A stretch of 64,000 nt of DNA from Erigeron canadensis (taxonomy: Eukaryota > Streptophyta > Magnoliopsida > Asterales > Asteraceae). The translations under genes were made by a program, and so were the position numbers. A model generated the notes under the pieces. The model saw only the letters and a program-made list of their open reading frames with translations. It made no database searches and was not told the origin of the DNA. The stretch lies in contig NC_057769.1 of the NCBI RefSeq assembly GCF_010389155.1, positions 15,128,735 through 15,192,734 on the forward strand, given 5' to 3'. Positions 44,815 through 56,944 of the stretch are shown piece by piece; the first letter of the stretch is position 1; every line of letters starts with the position of its first letter.

Positions 44815-47439
44815 TGTAACACCCGTCATTTAAAAACCTGGATTTTCAAAAACTTTTCCAAACAACGTTTAAAATGTAGCGGAAAAGATTACTTTAAAAA
44901 CTGCCCCATCCGTAACGGATGGTACCTTTCATAAATGGTGTTACTAATGTGCATCATCAAAATAATAAAAGTAAAATCCAAGTCATGGCACCAACATAAA
45001 TGCCATCATTATTACATGCATCATAAATCGTAATTAAAGTAGCCAAACAATGGCTAAAAGGTGAAGTCTAAGCATTCAATGTCTAATGCTAATCTTCTTT
45101 ATTACTTATACCCATCTCACCGAGCTAATCCTTTCCTAGCTCAAACTTGCTTATCCTGAAGGCATAACATTTTCAAAAGAGCAAGTGTTAGCTAATAAAT
45201 TAGCTAAGTAAGATAACATGATTTGAAAACATTTGCCATTTCATAATATATTAACAAAAACGTGTCATAAGAGTTAATATCACATACATAGCATATAACA
45301 CAATAGGATCATCATATACCTAATGTGCCTACTTTTCTTTCATATCTTTCTTCCATTACTTTATATCTTTCCCTAGACATAGGCTAAGTGACTTATGCCA
45401 CTTACATGGGGATTTGGGGTTGTGTGTAGGCGGTCATAGACCATACATGGAGTCCTCACACCCGACATGATGGGTAAACCATAAGGTGGTCCATCGGCGT
45501 CGTTAAGGAAAGACAATGTCTATCCAACTGAATAAACCGTCTATACCTTTACGCATTGGTGGTTAGTTACTCCACCCGGAATACTCAAACATAACTATGC
45601 CACGGGAGGTATCATGGTTCCCAAACTACGTGACCACGTACGCCCTAGCTCCGAGGAACTAGCACGGGTTAAGCTTAACACAAGACTTTACATATGCTCG
45701 AGACTTCTTAATTATATTAGCTTAGGCTAACTTTCACCTAAACTAGTCACATAAAATTATCTTTACTTTTAGGGCCCTTAATCGTGCATGTGTCATGGCA
45801 ATCCTATTCATATGTCTAGTGACTAGGTGTACAAGCGATGCAAACATTCATATAATCATAGCATCTCATCATTTCATATCATATGCATATCATCATAATA
45901 CCGTTAAAGCATACATAACTTACCATTTATTATCAATGGCAATCATACATATCTCATAAGAACCTCCCATATAATCCCATAATCATAAAAACATGCAATT
46001 ATATTTATTTGGGGGTTTAACTTATAAAAACTATGTTTTGTTGTACCATCAGGTGACGAAAGATGTTCTCTTACCTCGAGTAGGGTAAATATGTAACTCA
46101 AACTCGTTATTCCGTCAATGTCCAAATACCTATATAGTTACATGATATTAAGACGCTATTATAATTTGAGTTGGCTAATATATCTAATTTACACATATAA
46201 TTTAAATTAAAATTACGTACGGCTATGCTCCTTAATTCGAACGATCCAAAAAAACATAAACCAAAAACAATAACTTTTAACTTTGCTGTCAAATTACTCA
46301 TACAACAATCGAATCAGTATTTAGTTTCTTTAGTTTGTTTGACTAAGAAATCAAACTAAGTCAAAACACCTTATCAATTAATATTAAAATATACATGACT
46401 CTTATAAGAAACTAAATAGAATTCAAACATATCTATATATGAATTAAATATATACTTTTCCTGTAACAAGCCTTTCTTTAAATTTGAATAAACAACAAAC
46501 AAAATAATTTGTTTGTTTCTTGGTTTGATCGATCCACATCAAAAGAGAAAAGGGGCTTTTGTTCCTTTTTTAATTTACTAGTCACAAGTATCTCTATGCT
46601 TATTTATATTTATATAGCTCCTGACCAAGATAGTTGCAAATCATGGACTTTTAGTTGTGCATATACCACCTTATCTTTTTCTCTTTTTGTTGGACACCTA
46701 GCCCCATGACACAACAAACATCTTTTTATTATTATTACTATACATAGTATATTGTAGCTAGGATATATAAAATATATAAACTTTATAAAATTGTTTATAA
46801 ATAGGCCACCATCACACGACTAGATCATGATGGAAATTTATAACTTTTGTCTTTCCTCAACTTGTTATCCATCACTTTTAAATATACAAGTCCATATTAT
46901 TAGTATAATATAATACTCTACTATGGATGTAAAAACAAAACAACAAAGACAAACGAATCTTACCTGCGGCTGCTAAAACGAACCAATCACCTACTGCAAT
47001 AAACTTGTTTCTACCTCTTATTCGTTCTATTCGATGTGCTCAGAGATCCCACCACAATCAAACTTTATGTATTCGGCTATAGAAGATAACAATTGTGTTT
47101 TGGGTTTTTCTTATTTCTTTCGACGACAATTCCAATAAAAAGCCTAAAACTAATCTATATATATAATAAGAATAAGGAGGTAGGTTTTAGTAACTTTACT
47201 TACAAGCCCACCGACTTAAACAATAATATGACCAACTTGACATCAAATCATATAATTCGTATATATACATATACGATATATGATTAGTTACCTTAATACT
47301 TTTATTTTAATCTTTCTTAAATATATATTTATGGTCACATTAATCACATAATTTATCCAAGGCACATAAACTTGACGAAACCTAACGTTAACTAACGGTC
47401 TAGTCAAACAGTCAAACTTAAAAAGTTTGGGATGTTACA
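44815..47439 (-). repeat. 3' LTR of the minus-strand gypsy (full form)
   Basis: 2625 bp. It holds a hairpin-rich part: GAGCTA with TAGCTC (45122-45142), TAAGTG with CACTTA (45385-45404), ACCAT with GTGGT (45478-45490) and TACGTG with CACGTA (45627-45640). It is preceded on the minus strand by the purine tract GGGAGAGGTAAT (47440-47451). Confidence 0.93.
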
Positions 47440-47451
47440 ATTACCTCTCCC

Positions 47452-50400
47452 TTAAGAGGATTCCGTCCCCGTAATCTCATCAGAAATGAACAATTGAGGA
47501 TACTTCTCCTTCATCACGGACTCGGTCTCCCAAGTTAGACTTTCACCATGGTTATGCTTCCATTTGATTAACACAAGATCAATCACCTTCCGGCGAAGTT
47601 TCTTTTGCTTCCTTCCAATAATCGCTACCGGCTCATCTACCATTCTCTTTTTGGGATCAATACTCACATCTTCAATAGGAATAACACTAGACTCTTCCGC
47701 CAAGCATTTCCTCAAATACGAAACATGAAATGTGTTGTGAATTCCATCCAATTCTGGAGGTAATTCCAACTGATAAGCTAGATCTTTGATACGCTTCAAT
47801 ATCTTGAATGGTCCAATGAAATGTGGACTTAACTTTCCTTTCTTTCCAAAACGTATGACACCTTTCCATGGAGAAACTTTCAGCATCACCATGTCACCAA
47901 CTTTAAACTCAACCGGTCTTCTTTTCTTGTAGGCATAAGTTTTCTGACGTTCTCTAGCTACACAAAGGGCTTCTTTAGCAATATTGACCTTTTCAGCTGT
48001 GATTTGAATAATTTCGGGTCCAGTAAACTGCTTTTCACCGGGCTCCAACCAACAACTTGAAGTTCGACATCTCCTTCCATAGAGCATTTCAAACGGTGGC
48101 ATGCCAATGCTTGCATGATAGCTATTATTATAAGTAAACTCAATCAAATGCAAATGATCATTCCTTGCACCACCGTACTCCAAAACACAAGCCCTTAACA
48201 TATCTTCCAAGGTTTGAATAGTTCTTTCACTTTGCCCATTAGTTTGAGGATGATAAGCAGTGCTCAAGTTAACTCTAGTACCTAACTCTCGTTGAAGACT
48301 TTTCCAAAAGCTAGATACATACCTTGTGTCTCGATCCGACACTATAGACAAAGGAACACCATGCTTCGAAATGATTTCATCTATGTACATCTTCGCCATC
48401 TTGGTCAATGGTACATCTTGCCGTGTTGCTAAGAAATGAGCACTTTTCGTCAACCTATCCACAATAACCCATACCATATCATTTCCTTTTGGTGTTCTAG
48501 GTAACTTGGTCACAAAATCCATAGTAATATGATCCTATTTCCATTCCGGAATCTCTAACTGCTGCAACATTCCATATGGCTTCTTATGATCAGCTTTAAC
48601 ATGAGCACAAGTCAAACATCTTTCAACAAAAAGCGCAACTTCCCCTTTAATATTTGGCCACCAATAAAGAGGCTTCAAATCTGCATACATCTTTGTAACA
48701 CCGGGATGAACTGAATATCTTGACCTATGAGCTTCTTCAAGAATCAACTCACGGTTACCATCAAGCAATGGTACCCAAATCCGGCCTTATAGGTCTGAAA
48801 TCCACGGCTATTCATTTCCATAGCAAGTCGCTTCTTCTTGCCGATACTTTCTTTATCAACATTTTCTTTCAGTAGAGCTTTAGCTTGGGCTTCCTTGATT
48901 CGTTCAAGTAACCCAGACTTAGCTTGGACAACCATACTCATCAATCTACAAGAAAAATTCTTCATTTTTCGGCTCAACGCATCTGCCACCACATTAGCTT
49001 TACCAGGATGATACTTTATCTCACAATCATAATCCTTTTGAGTGAACACATATTGCAAGCTCTTATGATCGGTGTACAATGTACACTTAGTGCCATATAA
49101 GTAGTGTCTCCATAACTTCAAAGCAAACACTACAGCGGCTAATTCAAGGTCATGAGTCGGGTAGTTCTTTTCATGAGGCTTCAACTGGCGTGAAGCATAT
49201 GCAATGACTTTGTCTCTTTGCATTAGAACACAACCCAAACCTGAAATAGATGCATCGCTATAAACAACAAGATCATCAGTACCTTCTGGTAAGGCGAGGA
49301 CAGGAGCTTCACATAGCTTTTTTTTTAACGTTTGGAAAGCCTTTTCTTGTGCTTCAGTCCACACATACTTCACTCCTTTCTTTGTCAATTCGGTCATAGG
49401 CTTAGCTATACGAGAGAAATTTTGAATGAACCTTCGATAGTAGCCCGCTAAACCAAGAAAACTTTTGATTTCCGTAGGCGTCTTTGGTTGTTCCCATTTG
49501 GAGACAGCTTCAATCTTTGCAGGATCAACTTTAATACCTTCGGAAGAGATGACATGCCCGAGAAATTGAACTTCTCGAAGCCAGAATTCACACTTTGAGA
49601 ACTTTGCATATAACTTTTTCTCCCTAAGAACCTCAAGGACAACTCTTAAGTGCTCACGATGCTCAGCTTCAGACTTCGAATAGATAAGAATATCGTCAAT
49701 GAAGACAATCACAAAATGATCTAAGAATGGGCGACATACCCGATTCATTAAATCCATAAAAGCGGCAGGAGCATTTGTCAACCCAAATGGCATGACAAGA
49801 AACTCATAGTGCCCATAACGTGTACGAAAAGCTGTCTTGGCTACATCTTCCTTTTTGACTTTTAATTGATGATAGCCAGACCGCAAGTCGATCTTTGAGA
49901 AGTAAGAAGCACCATGGAGTTGATCGAAGAGATCATCGATACGTGGGAGAGGATACTTATTCTTAACCGTTTGCTTATTAAGCTCACGGTAGTCTATGCG
50001 CATACGAATAGAACCATCTTTCTTTTTGACAAAGAGAATAGGAGCTCCCCAAGGCGAGGAACTTGGACGTATGAAACCTTTGTCAAGTAGCTCTTGGAGC
50101 TGAGACATAAGCTCTTTCATTTCTGTAGGAGCCAAACGATATGGTGCTTTTGCAACAGGAGTAGCACCGGGTACAAGATCAATCTGAAATGTAACCTCAC
50201 GGTCGGGAGGAATACCGGGAAGATCATCAGGAAAAATATCAGAAAATTCAGAAACCACATCAACATCTGATATGGGAGACTTTTCTTTTCGTGCATCAAT
50301 AACATAAGCAAGGAAGTGGTTCTTATTCTGTCGGATACATTTGAGAGCCTTCATCAAATTAGTGATCTTCAAGCTTCCTTTCTTCTTGTCTCCATAAACT

Positions 50401-52088
50401 GAAATAACTTTACCATCTAGAGAAGAGAAACGCACGATCTTTTGGGAACATAAAATGTTAGCATCATGTTGAGATAGCCAGTCCATGCCAATCACCACAT
50501 CAAACCCAGCAAGAGTAGTGGGCAATAACTGAACCGGAAAGGAACGACCTTCTATTTCAATGGAACAATCATCATAACCCTCTCGAATGTCACTAATAGT
50601 ACCGTTAGCAACCTCAACTTCTATAGAACAATCTAGGGGAGTAGTATCTCTATCGAGCTTAGGAGCAAATAAAGTAGACACAAAAGACCTATTTGCACTC
50701 GAATCAAAAAGAACAGAAGCAGGTGTTGAATTAACAAGAAAAGTACCGCTTACTACCTCATCGTTGTCCTTAGCGGGCAATCCTTTTGGCTTTGGTGCAA
50801 CTGTCTTCTTTCCATCATCTTTTCCTTGCGGGCAATCCTTGATGAAATGACCGTGTTGGTGACACCTGTAACACTTGGGCTTTTCCTTGCATTCTGAAGT
50901 AGCATGACCAGTACCACCACAAGTATCGCACCTACAAGTCTTATCTGAACATGCACCTGAGTGAGGAGCCTTACAAGTACCACACCAGTTCTTCGGCTTT
51001 GCATAGTTGTTGCTTCCACCCGTTGACGATGATCTTTTCTTGAACTTTCCACTAGAACCCGATGATCCATCATACTTCCTTTTAGAACCAGATTTTTTAT
51101 CATCATTTTCCTTCACAGTAGCCTTCTCAGTCTTAAAATCATCATCCAGCTTCTTAGATTCCTTGATAGCACCTGCAAGAGTAACATGTTGCCTACAGAT
51201 ACCCCGATAGCTAGCTGGAATACCATCTACATAAGCAGCAACTTTGTCTTCTTCATTAGGAAGCAAGTTCTCCACAAACTTAATCTTTGACATGAACGAA
51301 CGAGCATATTCGGCCATGCCTCCAACATCAGCTTTAAGAGCACGAAATTCCTTCTCGAGCAACCTTTTCTCACAGGTACCAATATACTCCTCCATGAACT
51401 TCTCCTTGAAATGATCCCAAGTCAAAGCAGACCTCACAGCAGGGGTCATAGAAACCGTAGTGCCCCTCCACCAATCACGAGCACCCTCTTTCAACATTCT
51501 AGAAGCACTCAACACCTTCTTATCTTCAGGGCAATCACATGAAGCAAACACAACTTCAATATCTTCTAGCCATTCCATACAACCAACTGCATCAAGGTTA
51601 CCATAAAAGTCCTTTGCACCACATCTCTTGAAACTCTCAAACTTGAACTCCTTAGGTCGTGGAACATAACCGACGGGAATTACATTTCCTCCAGCATTAA
51701 CATTCTCAGCATGAACAACAACCCGATCATTCACTAGAGCACCTTGTGACCTTATCATGGATGGCTCAACACGGTTGGAGCGATTAGAAGCAGTATGCTC
51801 TTCCCCGTGTGAGTTGACTTCTCTTTCAGCTCTTACTTGTGCAAGTTCTTGTTCGGTTCTTTGTAGTTGAGCTCGCATAGCCCTCAATTCCTCATACATT
51901 TCAGCTTGAGTAGGAATTTGCTCGATTACCGGGTTAGCTCGTTCAATCTCCGGCCTAGTTGGTTGTTCACCGGGATATGGCCTTCGAATAGGCCTTGGAT
52001 TAGCCGGATTTCCAACCTCATTCCGGTTAATAGGAGCATTGCTAGTGGTAGCTCCATCACGTTGACTAGTAGCACGAGTATTAACCAT
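47452..52088 (-). pseudogene. Minus-strand gypsy gag-pol with several lesions
   Basis: The ATG at 52088 (MVNTRATSQ) opens gag, with WWRG, a Ser/Lys-rich region and cysteine clusters including [14 protein letters not shown] and [14 protein letters not shown]. The protease has FDSSAN in place of the usual DSGA (50697-50705), so the third catalytic-motif residue is changed. Reverse transcriptase has FIDDILIYS. RNase H lacks about 14 residues between TQK and DYDCEIK (near 49035), without a frame change. Around 48780-48830 the frame shifts. The integrase zinc finger (HRSRYSVHPG, CLTC) is then read to a TAG at 48535-48537, where relatives have Trp. The integrase core ([22 protein letters not shown]) and a chromodomain-like tail (LIKWKHNHGESLTWE) end at 47452. 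Confidence 0.93.
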
Positions 52089-52340
52089 TTTGTCTATAAC
52101 ATAATGACGATGATTAGAGACGAATTGAGTGAGAACAAAAGAGAGGTTAGGGCCTACATAATTGCATAAACATATCGTAAACATAATCAAGCCTCAAACC
52201 TACACTCATGCTCATCCCAACCCGTCCTAAAGACATTTAATCATAAAGCTAAAGCATTACTACTTAAGCCTATCATTTCTCATGCGGTTTAAGTCCAAAA
52301 TCCTATGGTCTTGGTCGAATTTTGGTTCACTTAAACCATT

Positions 52341-52352
52341 TCTCTGATACCA
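52341..52352 (-). promoter_or_regulatory. Primer-binding site of the minus-strand gypsy
   Basis: TGGTATCAGAGA on the minus strand, three bases from the end of the 5' LTR; it matches initiator tRNA-Met in 11 of 12 bases. Confidence 0.88.
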
Positions 52353-52355
52353 CCA

Positions 52356-53718
52356 TGTAACACCCGTCATTTAAAAACCTGGATTTTCAAAAACTTTGCC
52401 AAACAACGTTTAAAATGTAGCGGAAAAGATCACTTTAAAAACTGCCCCATCCGTAACGGATGGTACCTTTCATAAATGGTGTTACTAATGTGCATCATCA
52501 AAATAATAAAAGTAAAATCCAAGTCATGGCACCAACATAAATGCCATCATTATTACATTCATCATAAATCGTAATTAAAGTAGCCAAACAATGGCTAAAA
52601 GGTGAAGTCTAAGCATTCAATGTCTAATGCTAATCTTCTTTATTATTTATACCCATCTCACCGAGCTAATCCTTTCCTAGCTCAAACTTGCTTATCCTGA
52701 AGGCACAAAATTTTCAAAAGAACAAGTGTTAGCTAATAAATTAGCTAAGTAAGATAACATGATTTGAAAACATTTGCCATTTCATAATGTATTAACAAAA
52801 ACGTGTCATAAGAGTTAATATCACATACATAGCATATAACACAATAGGATCATCATATACCTAATGTGCCTACTTTTCTTTCATATCTTTCTTCCATTAC
52901 TTTATATCTTTCCCTAGACATAGGCTAAGTGACTTATGCCACTTACATGGGGATGTGGGGTTGTGTGTAGGCGGTCATAGACCATACATGGAGTCCTCAC
53001 ACCCGACATGATGGGTAAACCATAAGGTGGTCCATCGGCGTCGTTAAGGAAAGACAATGTCTATCCAACTGAACAAACCGTTTATACCTTTACGCATTGG
53101 TGGTTAGTTACTCCACCCGGAATACTCAAACATAACTATGCCACGGGAGGTATCATGATTCCCAAACCACGTGACCACGTACGCCCTAGCTCCGTGGAAC
53201 TAGCACGGGTTAAGCTTAACACAAGACAAACGAATCTTACCTGCGGCTGCTAAAACGAACCAATCACCTACTGCAATAAACTTGTTTCTACCTCTTATTC
53301 GTTCTATTCGATGTGCTTAGAGATCCCACCACAATCAAACTTTATGTATTCGGCTATAGAAGATAACAATTGTGTTTTGGGGTTTTTCTTATTTTCTTTC
53401 GACGACAATTCCAATAAAAAGCCTAAAACTAATCTATATATATAATAAGAATAAGGAGGTAGGTTTTAGTAACTTTACTTACAAGCCCACCGACTTAAAC
53501 AATAATATGACCAACTTGACATCAAATCATATAATTCGTATATATACATATACGATATATGATTAGTTACCTTAATACTTTTATTTTAATCTTTCTTAAA
53601 TATATATTTATGGTCACATTAATCACATAATTTATCCAAGGCACATAAACTTGACGAAACCTAACGTTAGCTAACGGTCTAGTCAAACAGTCAAACTTAA
53701 AAAGTTTGGGATGTTACA
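52356..53718 (-). repeat. 5' LTR of the minus-strand gypsy (internally deleted)
   Basis: 1363 bp. It is colinear with the other LTR except that bases equivalent to 45687-46950 are missing. Both break ends in the full LTR carry AAGAC, kept once here (53223-53227). Confidence 0.93.
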
Positions 53719-56235
53719 GATGCGAACTGTCCTCCATAGATGATTAATCTCTTGAGATTGAGTCATGACATTTCCACAAGTGGTGTCTTGACTCTTTTGA
53801 ATTGCTTGAAGTATATTTAAATCATCTGGAGAGAGCCCAGTTGCCAATGCTTCCTTTTCAACTTCTTCTTCCTTTTCTTTGCCTGCTTCAGTGGTCAGTT
53901 TTTCAATTGCAGTAGTGTGATCAAATACCTTGCTGGCTAATGTATCCAGACTGCACCTCAACTGATTGATCTTAGATGTTATGAGGGTGAGATCAACCTG
54001 GGGCGCTGCAGTCTTGGTGATCTCAGATATCACCCCTTCTATCAAATTATTCTCCCTTTCAGCCAAGGTATTTTCAATTTGCTGACCAACTGAAGTGGCC
54101 AATTGGTTGCCAAGCTCAACAACATCCAGACCAGGTTTGTCAACAAGCAATTTGACCTGTCTTTCTAATTCTTTCAACTCAACCTCTGATGATCTGACAG
54201 TATTATTCAGCAGGTTGGTGATGGATGTGTGTACCTTTTATTGAGTTAAGTCAAAAGCTTCCTTTAAAGAAGTAGCCAGTGAATTGCAGCTGATGACCAA
54301 CTCGTTGAGCTTCCTGAATACCAAGTCCTCATTGCCAAAGAACTTGTTAATCTCCAAATCAACCACCCTTACATTCGTAATATGATCCTTGTGGTATTTG
54401 GAGAGGGACTTGGTATTCTTGTCTAGTGTCTTCTGCATATCCTCCACCCTTGTTAAAAGGTTTGAGATATCGGTTTGGAAAGACACGAACTGGCTGTCCA
54501 GTGACGGAGGGGAAGGTGCCACTGGACCTGCTTGGAATGCAACAGATACAACTGGATGAGGTACATTAAGTGAAGGTTCTCCAGTTGTTGTTGCACCAAC
54601 TGAAGGAGTAGAAGTTGTTGAAGAAGGAAGGGGAAGAGATTCAATGTGACGTTCATGTTGAGAATGCTCAGGTGTGAACGTCGGCGACGGTGGTGTAAGA
54701 ATGTGTCTATTTCTAGGCACATTCATGGATGAAAGTAGTTGTCGAGAGGCGAATGTTGGAATTTCTTTTAAGGAGGAGAAGTCAAGTGGTGAAACTGAAA
54801 CTTGTGGTTCTTGGGGCTGACCAAGGAGAGAAGGGAGCTGATCAAGTACAGTTGCATCAGCCATCTCCTGGTCAGATTCAGTCTCAGATGAATCCGAAGA
54901 TTCAAGCTGAAACTCACCCTTATTTATGCCAAGATCCATAAATGTTGGGGGTGGCTGAACAGGTTGTTCAGACTCCTGATGACCAGTTTGAGTTTCCTCA
55001 ATGGTTTCATCAGTTATAGGATTCGTTGCCGAAGCATCTTCTCCCTGAAAAGAGGTAACTAGAGCCTCAACTACAATTGCTCTTTCCTCTGTTGCAATAT
55101 CATGGGCTAGTGATTCAGAGACCACGATCACTGGTTGTGACTGGTCAGATATAGCAAGTTCTGATCTAGATCTTCTTCTACTTTTGGTAGATCTTCTTGC
55201 CTTTGGAACCGCCTGGATGCCTGAGGGGAGATCTCCAGGTTCTGCAATAGTCACAGCATCTACAGCCGAACTGGTGGGTCCCTTATTATTTTGAGGCCCG
55301 CCCAGTTGTCTTTCTGACTCACCTGGTGGTGGTGCATCAGTTTTAGAGAATGCAAGTAGCATTCTTGGAGAAATCTGGACTTCATCAGATGTAGACACAA
55401 GGTTGTCCAGATTTCTTAATAATTCTGGCACAGAGTATAATGATTGTGTGTTGTTGTATTCTTCTCTGCCCAGAATTAGTATGAAACAAAGAGATAGAAA
55501 TCACGAAAATGGGATACAAGGACCCCTGTTGCCTTTCAATTTAAACACCAAGCTTCTGAACAAGATGTTTGCGAAGTCCACCCTTAGTCCATTCCACAAG
55601 CAGTATGCCATTTCTGCCTGGAAAGAGTTTATCTGGTGAAAACCACCAGAACTCCCACCTAAACTTTCTACCAAATGGACCATGAAGTACTTCCAGGATG
55701 GTGAAAGCCCTCTCATAGTAATTGATCCTTTGGTCTTCAGTACACCTCCCTCCAAGACTTCTTTATTACCCATGTCAAGGAAGACCTGACGGAAGTTGAT
55801 ATTAGGAGAAATCACCACTGGACTCTCATCTTGTCTCCAGTAATTGAGGTTAAGGGCCTCCCTCAATGTCTCAGTGGTGATGGTACATGGGACTGACCCA
55901 TCCTTTAAAGTGAAGGAGATGGATGAGCAGTCATCAGAATTGGACGCTGTGTACCAGAACTCGCACAAGTAGTCATGAAACAACTTGTTTGGGTTCAATG
56001 AAAAGGCATCGCTGAGGGGAGAATCCCAAAGGAAGGATTGGATTTTCCCAATGAGAGAATCAGCGGCCTGATGCCCTTGAAGAGAAGCCATTGGATTGTT
56101 TGGATTTAATTTTATTAATTTTGACCTTATGGGGGCACCAAAAGCATGAGAAACATTTTGGGATGGAATATACTCGACAGTGAGTAGATTCACATCACGA
56201 GAGCGAGATGAAGAAGATGAAGATTTAAGAGCCAT
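53719..56235 (-). pseudogene. SIRE third ORF, N-terminal part with two stops
   Basis: The ATG at 56235 (MALKSSSSSSRSRD) opens 839 codons in one frame down to the gypsy insertion; with 43664-44809 the ORF totals 1221 codons. TGA at 55501-55503 and TAA at 54238-54240 interrupt it. Each is one transition from a sense codon (CGA, CAA). The first ~240 residues look globular (FHDYLCEFWYTASNS, TITTETLREALNL, MVHLVESLGG, AYCLWNGL). The FWYTA and TLREAL blocks resemble a domain I have seen in ORFs of Asteraceae retroelements, but I cannot name it. The middle is Ser/Pro/Glu-rich and looks disordered. The stretch before the insertion looks coiled-coil (LERQVKLL, GNQLATSVGQQIENTL). A TATA box and a plant-like 5' UTR precede the ATG. 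Confidence 0.85.
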
Positions 56236-56249
56236 TTGAGATTTTGGAT

Positions 56250-56258
56250 TTAGGGTTT
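56250..56258 (-). promoter_or_regulatory. Telo-box-like motif in the third ORF 5' UTR
   Basis: AAACCCTAA on the minus strand, ~15 bases before the ATG, after a pyrimidine-rich run (CTTTCTCTCTTTCTTC). It matches the telo-box found in 5' regions of many plant growth and translation genes. Confidence 0.5.
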
Positions 56259-56364
56259 TGGATTTAAAGAAGAAAGAGAGAAAGAGATCTCGAATTGTAA
56301 ATGATTGGAAGAGTAAATGAAAGAAATTTTGTGCGAAGTAAATGAGAAAAATATTTAGTGGGGG

Positions 56365-56372
56365 TATATATA
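56365..56372 (-). promoter_or_regulatory. Candidate internal TATA box for the third ORF
   Basis: TATATATA in a CCTATATATACC context on the minus strand, 130 bases upstream of the ATG at 56235. Confidence 0.5.
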
Positions 56373-56944
56373 GGCAGTAAAATATTACCAATATATATAC
56401 GAAAAGATATTTTAATCCCCAAATTTTACACACAATTTCAAAATTTGATTTTTAGTAATTTTGAGAATTCAAAAACATTTAATACCTCTCATCAAGCATT
56501 TAATGCTATGATGGCTGGTATTCCCACTCACCCATTAACTTCAACAATTCCCATAAAAAGTGCAATAATTTTCAGCAAAAAGTCTTGACACGTAAGACAT
56601 GTCAGGTGACGTTTGTGAGTGCGATACAAACACTCGAGTATCATCACGTGTCACAAGTATTTACCAAGTAAAACATAACGTTATGAAATCAGGTTGACCA
56701 CCAGTTTAAGACAAGACCAAACTAACATAGTGGAGAGATTTTTCAGATGCCAGTTTCAACTGAGAAATTCACCAGTTGCATTTTTCAAAACAAAACGAAT
56801 TTTAATTGGAAAAATATTTTGAGTCTTTCCCCCTAAAAATGTGATCCATTTGATCAATGACTAGTCTTTGAGTACATCAAGGCGTTCAATCTCCAACCAA
56901 TCAAGGATCACCTGGACTATCCTCAACTGGAAGGCCTCTTCAGT
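56373..56944. other. Non-coding spacer between SIRE pol and the third ORF
   Basis: It contains AGGGGGAAAG on the minus strand (56825-56834), a second polypurine-like tract just after pol, and AT-rich sequence that may be the promoter of the third ORF. Confidence 0.6.

Larger units (their letters stand above)
44815..53718 (-). mobile_element. Full-length but broken Ty3-gypsy chromovirus inside the SIRE third ORF
   Basis: The target duplication GATGC flanks the element at 44810-44814 and 53719-53723. The LTRs start TGTAACATCC and end GGGTGTTACA on the minus strand. The primer site matching initiator tRNA-Met is beside the high-coordinate LTR, so the element reads on the minus strand. The 5' LTR has lost ~1.26 kb relative to the 3' LTR. 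Gag-pol carries a frameshift, a nonsense codon, an in-frame deletion and a protease motif change. Confidence 0.95.

Noticed and set aside
56236..56433. N-terminal extension of the SIRE third ORF with a hydrophobic, signal-like segment
   Set aside because: It is the AT- and CT-rich region containing the TATA box and 5' UTR read in frame. The ATG at 56235 fits the leader better.
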